From an uncultured Lacinutrix sp. (GTDB lineage: Bacteria > Bacteroidota > Bacteroidia > Flavobacteriales > Flavobacteriaceae), in NCBI RefSeq assembly GCF_947500325.1, contig NZ_CANMRQ010000003.1, forward strand, positions 248,001 through 312,000: a stretch of DNA of 64,000 bases, given 5' to 3'. Under the pieces are notes generated by a model. That model searched no databases and was not told the DNA's origin. It saw only the letters and a program-made list of their open reading frames with translations. Numbering within the stretch: the first letter of the stretch is position 1; each line of letters starts with the position of its first letter. Shown one piece after another: positions 11,601 through 19,064 of this stretch. The position numbers and the translations under genes are program-made.

Positions 11601-14600
11601 AACTAAAATACAATTTACGGGTGTTCCTGACGTATTGAAACCTGTAATACTAGTATTCGTTCCGTTTTGAATGTTTAAACTTGATAAAGTTGTTATATCA
11701 TTAGCTATTAAATTAGTTAAAGATGTATTATTGGATAAATCTAGCGCTGTAAGGTTAGTTGAATAAACATCTAGTACTTCAAGATTACTATTTAAGCTTA
11801 AATCTAGCGATGTGATTTTAGAATCCCATAAATCTAAGTTCACTAAGTTTGTGTTAGAGCTGGTATCTACAGTTAAAAAATCACAACTTGTACAGTTAAA
11901 ACGGGTTAAAGCTGTATTTGCTGATAAATCTACTGTAGTTCCTGAATATTGTCGTAATCTAAAGTCTTCGAGTAGCGTATTATTACTCACATCTATTGTA
12001 CTAAAAACATTTCCACTAGCTGCCCAAAGCGTTTTTAAATTTATAAGATTCGATACATCTAAGGATGTTAAGCTATTATTATTCAATTTTAATGATTCTA
12101 GAGCTACAAAATCCTGGATTCCGGTTAAATTAGCAATACCTTCATTAGATACATCCAAGCTCGTTAACACCTCTATTAAAGAAGTTGGCACTTGTCCATC
12201 ACTAGAAATATCGTCATAGCCTAAAGCTTCTAGAGCAGCTTCAAAATTGGCATCTGGTATAAGTGTATAATCACAAAATGTACTGCTAAAAGTAGCGCCA
12301 CCATCATTAGTCCAATTAGTAGTACTCCATACGGCATCATCTACTAAAATACATGTTAAGTTTGAATTTCCTCGTGCATCAAAATAAGTAAAATTGGTGT
12401 TATTTCCGTTTTGAATGTTTAGATCTGTTAGATCATTATTTTGAACGCTGAAATTGACTAATGCTGTATAACCTGAAAAATCGTAATCTCCTGATAAATT
12501 ACAACCAGACAATGTAACTCTTGTTATTATTGAGGGATTTGCTACTGTAAAAGAAGATAAGTTAGCATTATTATAAGCTATTAACTGCTTAAGTGCCATA
12601 TTACTACTAACATCAAGTGTCGTTAAATTATTATTATCTACATATAAATCTTCAAGAGCGGTAAATGCTTCAATACCTGTCAAATCAGTAATATTTTCTA
12701 ACCGTACATTTAAAGAAGTGGCTGTATTAATTAGTGCTGTAGGTACTTTGTTATCTCCTAAATAATTATCATAAGTCAAATTATTTAATGCATTTTCAAA
12801 ATTAGTGTCTGGTATTTGGGTATAAGCCATTTCATTCACCGTAAAGCTTCCCAGGCTTTTAGCACAAGATTCATCTCCAAACGCTACCCATACATCATAT
12901 GTATCGGCAGCTAAACCTGTTAATTCTCCGGTACCTAAACTATCATTAAATACAAAAGCATATGAAACTCCTCCATCTATACTAAATTTTACATTTGTTT
13001 GTGTTGGCTCATCATTGAAGCTAACTTGTATAATTCCATCAATTTCAGCAATATCAGCTTCTATAATAGCATCTACCGTTGCAGTTACAGTAGGAACTGA
13101 AGTTATTGTGTAAATTCCTAATTGTCTAGGGCAATCATTATTTCCTCTTCTAACCCAAACATCATAATCACCTGCTGCCAAACCTGAAATTGTTTGTGAA
13201 CTTGTAGTATCGTCATAGTTATAAGGATAACTAGCTCCACCATCTATACTAAACTCAAGGCTTGTCATGCCAGAAACATCATCAAAATTCACTATTAATG
13301 AACCATCCGTAGTACTTGAGCATCCTGCTCCATTTGAGACTATACTCGTCACATTAGGAAGTGTATCTACATAAAGATACCTGTTATTTGTTGTTGATTC
13401 TGTACCACAATCATTCGAAAATTCTAATCTAAAACGAACACCATCTAATGTTTCACTTGGATTTGTAATGGTTAAACTATTAGTTGTTACTCCTGCATAA
13501 GTTGAATCATCACTTAAATCTGCCCAACTACCACTTGCATCGTTTTGCCATATCATAGTATTAGCATAATCTGCTTCGGCAAAAAATGTTGCTGTTTGGT
13601 CTGTACAAACCGTTTGATTAGAGGTATCTGTAGTGATAGATGGAGTTTGCGAGCTATATACCGTTCCTACTCCAACAGCATAAAATGCATTGGTTACAGA
13701 CTCTTCTTCTGGAGAGCAAAAACCATATAAGTCTTGAGATGCTTGTATAGCAGCATCTCTAGCTGCAGCATAATCTGATGTACTAGTTAAATAAATACTT
13801 TCCATTCTATATGCTATAGCTGCAGCTTTATCTATTCCTAACCCCGAAACAGAAAAAGCATTACCTATATCATTTGTTCCAGACCCACCATTTACTAATA
13901 AATAAAACCAATAATTTAAAACACCACTATTGGTATGTATGCCACAATAATCATTATTAGTGCCATTAGGTGTGCAACCTGCAACATCATACCAATATGT
14001 ACCACCATAGGTATCTGGTTGTCCATAAGCGTTAGGATTTGACATAGATCTAATCACTCCACCTCCATTTTCATCATTAATTAACCAAGCATTTTTTGTT
14101 GTTCCATGATTAGCTGTAGCATAAGTATCTATTGCAGCTGCCCATATATCTGACATTCCTTCATTTAATGCTCCAGATTCTAATTCATAATCTAAATTAG
14201 AGTTTGCATTGGTAACACCATGTCCAATTTCATGACCAACAACATCTAAATTTGTTAAAGGTGTAAATGAACCTGCTCCATCACCGTAAATCATAAAACC
14301 TCTTTGACTATTAAAAGAAAGCCAAGCAGCATTAGTATAATTTGTATCAAAATGCACATAAGAAACTATGGCAGCATCGGCAGCATCATAACTATCTCTA
14401 CTGTGTTCGTTTTTCCAATAATCATAAACTACTTGCGCACCCCAATGTGCATCTAAAGCATATTGATCTTCGTTAGCACTCATTTCTCCTGCTGTCCAAT
14501 TATTATCATTATCTGTAAAATCTGAAACAAAAGCAGAATTGTAATCATTTACATCATCATGATTATTAAAATTAACAGTCACAACCCCATTACGCGTTCC

Positions 14601-15398
14601 TGCACCATGATTATGACCTTGCCCTGTATTCGCCCTAGTTTGATCGTATAATATATAATCTGTATCTAAAGTTGTTTCTATAGTTTGTGATCCTGAATAT
14701 ACTGTAGCAGCAGTTCCTGAAACAAATGGTCTAGCTAAATCATCTTCTAATTTATGGTCATGATTGGTAGGGTCGTGACTTTCATCACTGCTATCGAAAC
14801 AATTGTAGACTTGATTTTTAAATTTTAATACTTCTCCTGATTGTGCATCAACATACACAATACCCATCTTTAATTCTGGTTTCGAGGCTCCAATTCCAAT
14901 AGCATAAACCAAATGCATTGTTTTTTTTCTCCTATTAGGCAGAATCAATAATTCAGGCTCTGGAATAACAGTTTTTGAGATATCATTTTCACCTATCCAA
15001 AACACATCATTGCCTCTCATATATGTTTGAGCAATATTTTTAATACTCGAAATTGGAATACTTGGACTAGTTCTAACTTCATTTGGATTAAAATATGCGC
15101 CACCAAAAGTTTCTCTTACTCCATTTCTTTCATGCATTTTTAATATTCCGAAATGAACTTTAATACCATTATAATATTGTTGGTATGTTCGATGCCTCAT
15201 TCCTAGCTTATCGGTTTCAGTTTTTATTAGTCGAAATTCTGTTCCTCCAACAGGCTTTAATTCAGAATTAAAAATACTTTGGTCAGTAGATTTTTGATTT
15301 AGTTCATCTACCTTTTTTAATCTTATCTGTCCAAAATTGTCTTGAGCTTTAATTAAATTAAAACTTAATAGTAATAACAATAGTAATACTCTATTCAT
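5700..15398 (-). CDS. Giant secreted M4 thermolysin-like metalloprotease with nine LRR modules
   Basis: 3232 aa. Domains in order: signal peptide (1-18, cleavage near IKA); FTP and PepSY propeptide (about 40-200); M4 peptidase (about 220-590) with zinc motif HEIGH at 389-393, third ligand E413 in GALNEGMSD, and the catalytic GIHTNSGV segment; an Ig-like segment and two related FSIDGG beta domains (about 590-850); nine LRR modules (about 856-2965); a beta domain; and a duplicated Ca-binding dockerin-like tail (GDANGDGKLNY and TDIDMDGVTVY). Each LRR module begins with a cap like IPDANFEAALEALGYDD, runs through repeats of the LTSLDVSNNTxL type, and ends with a CILVDD cap. Thermolysin-family proteases are normally far shorter. 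No T9SS type A domain is seen; the tail may be an alternative anchoring or sorting signal. Protease activity is well supported. The LRR part presumably binds protein or glycan targets. Confidence 0.9.
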   Translation of the reverse strand: MNRVLLLLLLLSFNLIKAQDNFGQIRLKKVDELNQKSTDQSIFNSELKPVGGTEFRLIKTETDKLGMRHRTYQQYYNGIKVHFGILKMHERNGVRETFGGAYFNPNEVRTSPSIPISSIKNIAQTYMRGNDVFWIGENDISKTVIPEPELLILPNRRKKTMHLVYAIGIGASKPELKMGIVYVDAQSGEVLKFKNQVYNCFDSSDESHDPTNHDHKLEDDLARPFVSGTAATVYSGSQTIETTLDTDYILYDQTRANTGQGHNHGAGTRNGVVTVNFNNHDDVNDYNSAFVSDFTDNDNNWTAGEMSANEDQYALDAHWGAQVVYDYWKNEHSRDSYDAADAAIVSYVHFDTNYTNAAWLSFNSQRGFMIYGDGAGSFTPLTNLDVVGHEIGHGVTNANSNLDYELESGALNEGMSDIWAAAIDTYATANHGTTKNAWLINDENGGGVIRSMSNPNAYGQPDTYGGTYWYDVAGCTPNGTNNDYCGIHTNSGVLNYWFYLLVNGGSGTNDIGNAFSVSGLGIDKAAAIAYRMESIYLTSTSDYAAARDAAIQASQDLYGFCSPEEESVTNAFYAVGVGTVYSSQTPSITTDTSNQTVCTDQTATFFAEADYANTMIWQNDASGSWADLSDDSTYAGVTTNSLTITNPSETLDGVRFRLEFSNDCGTESTTNNRYLYVDTLPNVTSIVSNGAGCSSTTDGSLIVNFDDVSGMTSLEFSIDGGASYPYNYDDTTSSQTISGLAAGDYDVWVRRGNNDCPRQLGIYTITSVPTVTATVDAIIEADIAEIDGIIQVSFNDEPTQTNVKFSIDGGVSYAFVFNDSLGTGELTGLAADTYDVWVAFGDESCAKSLGSFTVNEMAYTQIPDTNFENALNNLTYDNYLGDNKVPTALINTATSLNVRLENITDLTGIEAFTALEDLYVDNNNLTTLDVSSNMALKQLIAYNNANLSSFTVANPSIITRVTLSGCNLSGDYDFSGYTALVNFSVQNNDLTDLNIQNGNNTNFTYFDARGNSNLTCILVDDAVWSTTNWTNDGGATFSSTFCDYTLIPDANFEAALEALGYDDISSDGQVPTSLIEVLTSLDVSNEGIANLTGIQDFVALESLKLNNNSLTSLDVSNLINLKTLWAASGNVFSTIDVSNNTLLEDFRLRQYSGTTVDLSANTALTRFNCTSCDFLTVDTSSNTNLVNLDLWDSKITSLDLSLNSNLEVLDVYSTNLTALDLSNNTSLTNLIANDITTLSSLNIQNGTNTSITGFNTSGTPVNCILVDDPAWSALNWTNIDAASNFSLYCGNYTLIPDANFETALRTLGYDDSATNDGQVPTALIEVVTSLDVNTQSIADLTGIQDFTALIDLNLNGNTLTSLDVSNNVNLEIINFDNNDVATLNLGANTNLTDVSGRYNQLTSVDVSANIALDNLNLRNNTFTTVDVANNTNLTVLNLNQTGITSLDITNNTSLSHVYLLDNSLTSLDISQNPLIENINLTNNDLTTIDLSNQTVLRILRLSGNNLTTLNLNTNVALTQVECADNDLISFNFKNGFNQIITDFDASGNANLSCILIDDLNKDYTFWIKDTTTSFSDTYCRYTAIPDANFEAALEALGYDDISADGQVPTALIEVVTSLDVRNENISAITGIEDFAALVDLDISDNSILTIDISNNLLLEKLFYENNGLASIDVSQNTALKELDLDENTLTTLDVSQNTALTLLDLSDNELTSLDVTNNTALTFLAFERNNVSGSIDLSSHTQLTILAFEDNDLTGLNVKNGNNTNVTYYNSSGNSSLSCIVVDDLANDYSTWTKDVTTNFSDTYCRYTATPDVNFEAALEALGYDDITADGQVPTVLIEVVTSLGVSSKSIADLTGIEDFTALTNLNCSSNILTALNITSNTALESLNFSKNSIASIDVSNNVALEQIFAFENSLITIDVSQNTDLVDLDIDTNFLTSLDISANTVLETLDVINNSLVEIDVSNNLQLWAVYLSYNTIANIDFSNHTLLEDLECVDCELTYLNVQNGNNTNVTTFRVNNNPDLTCILVDDATYSTTNWTDIDSGVTFNDGTYCRYTAIPDTNFEAELEAQGYDDISGDGQVPTQLIEVIETLNVESKGIADLTGIEDFRALKSLDVGYNSLSTIDVTNNIELRQLIIRSNNLTTIDLSANTLLVGFKAENCSLTSLDITNNLDLKVLWLSGNDLTAIDLSNNVALTSFWGSGNDFVTLDLTNNPALNSFRASSNSLASLNLKNGTNTNITGGTNFQLTGNADLACVLVDDAAYSTTNWLIIDGNVNFSDTDCDYTLIPDANFEARLEALGYDDASADGRVPTRLIEVVTNLNVSNQSIADLTGIEDFTALEVLLSTNNNSLTSIDLSNNLNLLSLSAFNCGLTSLGVTNNTSLQSLKVYGNSITNIDVSLNTQLIDLDLAANDLTALDLANNVLLQTLFVEDNNISNLDLSSNIALLELTCQNNSNLSFLNVNNGNNTNVTNFAANNNPSLSCILVDDLSNDYSTWTKDASTSFSDTYCRYTLIPDANFEAELRLLGYDDSTTNDGKVPTALIEVVTDLDVRNKSISDITGIEDFIALQTFNCNLNNIAALDVSNNVNLTALQCTANPITILNLANNTQLEELNCRSTDITTLDLTNNTLLKRLICFDTDIVTLDLSQNLLLEDLYSYNTNLSTLDLSLNTALEIIHVYNNELENLTIKNGNNNNVTNFNALGNTNLACILVDDLANDYSGWTKDATAIFSDTYCRYTAIPDTNFEAWLGTLGYDDINNDGLVPTALIEVVTNLNATSQDIASLTGIEDFVALENLYVGDNALTSLNLSTNLNLKILDITDNANLTTINITSNTVLEELFASNSGLTVVDFSNNVLLKILTIFNNNLVALDLSNNVNLESVLCQNNDIVDLDLSLNSVLTYIDVSNNLLTSLNSKNGNNINFTVFNALNNPSLTCILVDDALWSTNNWTSNVDGTASFNDVSCDVIYLSPKVMLQGAILNPNIGEESLMRDDLRLTNYIPTESPYVDNLTCNTSVFTVTGSDAIVDWIWVELRDKNDNTSVLYSQSALLQRDGDVVDVDGTSALSFSASEDNYYVTIKHRNHLGIMSSNVIALSKSVTTVDFTDANNQITYGTDAQTTFNMPSGVVAMWAGDANGDGKLNYSGGESDVPNIRSQVFNDPDNSVFGGPPVASYQSAGYNTTDIDMDGVTVYSGGTSDVLHIRNNIFNNPSNSVFGGPPTSTYLFIQQLPEGGN
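6490..12840 (-). repeat. Nine tandem LRR modules inside the M4 protease gene
   Basis: About 6.3 kb of in-frame coding repeats. Module starts, recognised by the (I/T)PDxNFExxL cap, lie near 12830, 12265, 11520, 10650, 9965, 9230, 8540, 7860 and 7180. Spacing is about 570-870 bp, with most modules close to 690 bp. Length differences come from the number of 20-21-residue LRR units between the caps. Modules 4 and 5, and modules 8 and 9, look especially alike, suggesting expansion by unequal recombination. Confidence 0.85.
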
Positions 15399-15492
15399 AA
15401 GTTAGTTATTTTAGATCCTCTAATTCTTTTTATAAAAAAGGAAAATCAATATCGTTTATCTTGAAATCTATTTTTCAACTTTAATGGTAATG

Positions 15493-18369
15493 CTATTTTT
15501 TAGCCATTATTAACTCTTTAATTAATTTTATTTCTTTTTTTAAATTTTCTATTTCTACATTTTGATTATCTATTAGCTTCTGCTGTTCTTTAATTCCTTC
15601 TAATAAAGCGGGTATTAATTGTATATAATTAACACCATAATAGCCTTCTTTATCTTTAAGTTCTTTAACCATTTCTGGAAACACTTTTAGAACATCTTGA
15701 GCCATTACTCCATATTCACGTTGTTTACTTTTATCATTAATCATATTGTAGCTATAGCCATTAATTTGATTTAATTTATCTAAAACCTTTTCTACTGGCT
15801 TAATATTCTCTTTCAATCTCCTGTCTGAAACGTCTGTTATTGTTCCCGTGTATTCTATACTTCCTGCTACATATAATAAACCATCTGTGATATTAACTTG
15901 AGAATCGCCATCGGTAACAAAATGAATTTCATCATTTGCTCCATAATTCCCATCATTCCCTATAATTATAGATGTTGAACCTGTTCCTCTTTCACTTTGT
16001 GCTTCAATGGCATTTGTATAAATCCAAGGTGTTGTTATATATCCTAAACCACTATTGCCTGATGCTGCTTGATCTGTACTTTCTGATCCTATACTTATGT
16101 TTCCAATAACAGCCGTATCTACAACATCTAAACTTGTTTGCGGTACTGATTCTCCTATTCCAACATACCCATTAGCATCTATATACAATGCGTCTGCTCT
16201 AGCACCACTTTCTATTCTAAATGGTGAATTATCATTAAGACTATCATAAAAATTAAAACTATCATCAGTACTATTCGATCCTATATTCCAAGACACTGTA
16301 CTTGTACCATCATCTTTATCAAACAAAATGCGTGGGTTATATCCAGCAGAAGGCGTTATTCTAATAGCAGTATTATTGGCAGCTGATGATACAACATGTA
16401 ATTCTTCAGATGGAGAGTCGGTTCCTACACCAATGTTTCCTTCTGTATCTACATACATACCTTCATCTTCTCCATCACCAGAAATCCAATTTCCATTCAT
16501 TTCTGAATTATGCTCTACAGTTCCTGGATGCGTTTGAGTTTGTATTGGAATAAAGTATACTGCACCAGAATCATTTGGGAAATTAGTATACTTCGCTCCT
16601 ACTACTAATGTTCCGCTTGAAAAAGCAATAGCTTTCCCTCCAAACCATGTAAAATAGCCTGCTCCGTGAGTTATTTTTGCTATTTGAGCCCAATTATGAT
16701 TACCATCATTTTCAAATACATAAACCGCATCTCCTTCTGTTCCAGAACCACCTCCAAAACAAGATACATACAGATAGTTACCATCTAAAACTACATCTGA
16801 AGCGAACTGTTGATTATTAAAACTATCTTTATCATCGTTTTGTACCATTACACGATTGGTATCTAAATAATCGCCATTTTCATCGGCTTTATAAATATAT
16901 ACTCGTCCGTCACAACTATCAGATTGACAAGCTGCACCTACTGCCATATATTCGCCATCTATTGCTATACTAGTTCCAAAAAAACGATAGCTAGCACTTC
17001 CTCTTAAATCTTGAGTTATGGACCAAGTACCATCTCCAGCTTGTTCGAATATTTGAACTGCACCTACTTGTGCACTACCGCTATTATAACGATCTGGTCC
17101 TCCTAGGTAAGCTTTTCCATTAGACAATACAACGGCTTCCCCAAATCGTGTTTGGTCATAGTTAGATGCTATGGTTGGCTCTAATGCGTTTTCTGTCCAG
17201 GTACCATTACCATTATCTTTATAAGAATAAGCACCTCCACCAACATAAGCATTTCGAGCACCTACTAATACCATATCTCCTTCTATATCAATATCTTCAC
17301 CAAATCGATCTCCATCTGCTCCGTCACTTGGCTCAAAAATTGCTGTTTCAGTCCACGTACCTGCACCGTCATATTCAAATAAATAAGCTTTTCCACTAGC
17401 TATTCCGCTTGTATTGGTTTGAGATATTGCTCCAACTACTAATTTATTCCCTTCTATAGCTACACTTCTACCAAAATCATCATTTGCAAAAGCATCGCTT
17501 GCAGATAAAATGGTTTGTTCTGTCCAGTTCCCAACTCCATCATTTACAAAAATATAGACTTGACCTGCTATAGATGAATCAGCATATGCCGTTACAGCCG
17601 CTATATCGCCATCTATAGCAACACGATCACCAAAACGATCGTTAGTAGTCTCATTACTAGCTTGAACTTCTGAGGCTCCTAATACTAGGGCTGTCTGAGT
17701 TCCAGATAAGTTATTACTACCTAAAGAATATCCAGTTAATGAATACCATTTACCATTTTTATAGCCTTCAAAATCTTCTGTGTCTGGATTGTAACGAACA
17801 GAACCGACAGCATCACTTTCTACTTGGTTTTCTCCTAAAGTAATGACATTACTGGTTAGTACTCTACCTTCATCATCTATAGTTAAACCTTCATCATCTC
17901 CATCATTAGAGATATAATAGCTTCCCAATTGCACATTTTCTGTAGCTGTATGACTTCCTAAATCATCTCCATTTTCTACAGTTTTAGCATGTATTGCATA
18001 AGGTACACTTTGCAATTGTGTGGTTCCCATACTTACATATGAAGTTCCGCCAGACACATCTATACTAATTTCTATAAAGTATAAATCTGAAGACCAATCT
18101 ATTGCTGTAAAATCATCTGAAGTTGTGCCTTGACCTACAATAGTTGACATCACACCATAAGTATTTGTTGTTAGCGTATGACTTTCAGTGTAAACAACTG
18201 TTCCTGTTACCGTAGCTTGACGTAATTCAAACTGAACACCAATTGTTGTATTAGGTAAAACATCACCTAAAGCATCTCTTATTACAGATTGATAATTAAA
18301 ACCTTGCGGGGTTTGAGAAAAACTGATAATTGGAATTAGTATTATTAATATAATTATTGCTCTTTTCAT
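15493..18369 (-). CDS. Secreted FG-GAP-type repeat protein with C-terminal S74 chaperone
   Basis: 958 aa. Signal peptide of about 18 residues (IPIISFSQ). The N-terminal domain (TPQGFNYQSVIRDALGD...LQSVPYAIHAKT, about 19-130) is homologous to that of the protein at 3930-5453. Residues about 225-610 form a beta-propeller-like series of repeats (NDRFGDRVAIDGD, NDDFGRSVAIEGN, GDRFGEDIDIEGD, RFGEAVVLSNG, RFFGTSIAIDGE) resembling FG-GAP/integrin-alpha repeats. Beta-helix segments with IGVGTDSPSEELHV follow, then the S74 domain (VSDRRLKENI; S848 and K853 in the dyad pattern), and a final coiled coil. It is probably a trimeric surface fibre with a propeller head that is self-processed. It lies upstream of the M4-LRR gene on the same strand, with about 95 bp between them. 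Confidence 0.85.
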   Translation of the reverse strand: MKRAIIILIILIPIISFSQTPQGFNYQSVIRDALGDVLPNTTIGVQFELRQATVTGTVVYTESHTLTTNTYGVMSTIVGQGTTSDDFTAIDWSSDLYFIEISIDVSGGTSYVSMGTTQLQSVPYAIHAKTVENGDDLGSHTATENVQLGSYYISNDGDDEGLTIDDEGRVLTSNVITLGENQVESDAVGSVRYNPDTEDFEGYKNGKWYSLTGYSLGSNNLSGTQTALVLGASEVQASNETTNDRFGDRVAIDGDIAAVTAYADSSIAGQVYIFVNDGVGNWTEQTILSASDAFANDDFGRSVAIEGNKLVVGAISQTNTSGIASGKAYLFEYDGAGTWTETAIFEPSDGADGDRFGEDIDIEGDMVLVGARNAYVGGGAYSYKDNGNGTWTENALEPTIASNYDQTRFGEAVVLSNGKAYLGGPDRYNSGSAQVGAVQIFEQAGDGTWSITQDLRGSASYRFFGTSIAIDGEYMAVGAACQSDSCDGRVYIYKADENGDYLDTNRVMVQNDDKDSFNNQQFASDVVLDGNYLYVSCFGGGSGTEGDAVYVFENDGNHNWAQIAKITHGAGYFTWFGGKAIAFSSGTLVVGAKYTNFPNDSGAVYFIPIQTQTHPGTVEHNSEMNGNWISGDGEDEGMYVDTEGNIGVGTDSPSEELHVVSSAANNTAIRITPSAGYNPRILFDKDDGTSTVSWNIGSNSTDDSFNFYDSLNDNSPFRIESGARADALYIDANGYVGIGESVPQTSLDVVDTAVIGNISIGSESTDQAASGNSGLGYITTPWIYTNAIEAQSERGTGSTSIIIGNDGNYGANDEIHFVTDGDSQVNITDGLLYVAGSIEYTGTITDVSDRRLKENIKPVEKVLDKLNQINGYSYNMINDKSKQREYGVMAQDVLKVFPEMVKELKDKEGYYGVNYIQLIPALLEGIKEQQKLIDNQNVEIENLKKEIKLIKELIMAKK

Positions 18370-19064
18370 TTTTTATTCTAGTTATTTTATATAACATTAA
18401 CCTTCTGTTAATTAACATTATACTTTTTAGTATTTATTTTATCTTCTGGAAGTCTTTACCTAGTTAATGAATTATGGTTAATGACTAAAAAAGTTTATTA
18501 TCTAATGAATGAATTTTGGAAATACTTTGGTCTTTATAAATATCTTTTAGATTCTATTGCCTTTTCAACTACACCAAAAGAATCTTGAGAATGAGATTTA
18601 CATAAAAACATAAAAGAAAAAGGGAACAAAATTAGTTTCATATTTATAAGATTTGGGTTCTTAAAATTTATAAAGCGTAAAGACCTAAAAGAATTAAGTT
18701 CTAAAAAAGTATAATTGTACATGTGTAGGTTTTTATAATATTTAATGAATTTGGGAAAAATTTTAACTCAAAAGCCAAACATACTTTAATAGGTTAAAAA
18801 TCTTATAGTGAACAAATAAAACCAAATATTAAATATTTGATTACTTTTTAAAGGGTACTAATGGGGTTTTACAACTTATCAACCTATCAAAACCCTTAAA
18901 AAATAAGAGTTTTGATATAAAATTAGTTTTAAATAAAAAAACACAAATTTTCATAAATCCTCATAAAAACAAGACTTCATAAGGGGTTTTAAAAGGGTAT
19001 TTTAAAATAAAAAAACTTATTATTTTAAAATTCAATTTATTATTTGTTTTATTGTAGTGCATTT
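18370..19064. other. 695-bp AT-rich intergenic region with a possible small relic ORF
   Basis: No confident gene. It lies between the divergent S74/FG-GAP gene and the TPR/HTH regulator. It contains the short signal-peptide-like frame at 18534-18641 and two loosely similar tracts near 18848-18875 and 18980-19000 (GGGTACTAATGGGGTTTTAC and AAGGGGTTTTAAAAGGGTA) whose meaning is unclear. No matching TAnnTTTG element with a proper -33 was found for either flanking gene. Confidence 0.5.
18534..18641 (-). pseudogene. 35-aa signal-peptide-like ORF, probable gene remnant
   Basis: ATG at 18639-18641 opens MKLILFPFSFMFLCKSHSQ, which looks like a Bacteroidota signal peptide with a Q after the cleavage site, followed by only 16 more residues before a stop. 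This could be the 5' remnant of a lost exported-protein gene or a genuine micro-peptide. Nothing downstream continues the frame. Low confidence. Confidence 0.25.

Noticed and set aside
11812-12219. A 135-codon plus-strand frame opposite the second LRR module
   Set aside because: Same cause: antisense of repetitive Leu/Asp/Ser codons.
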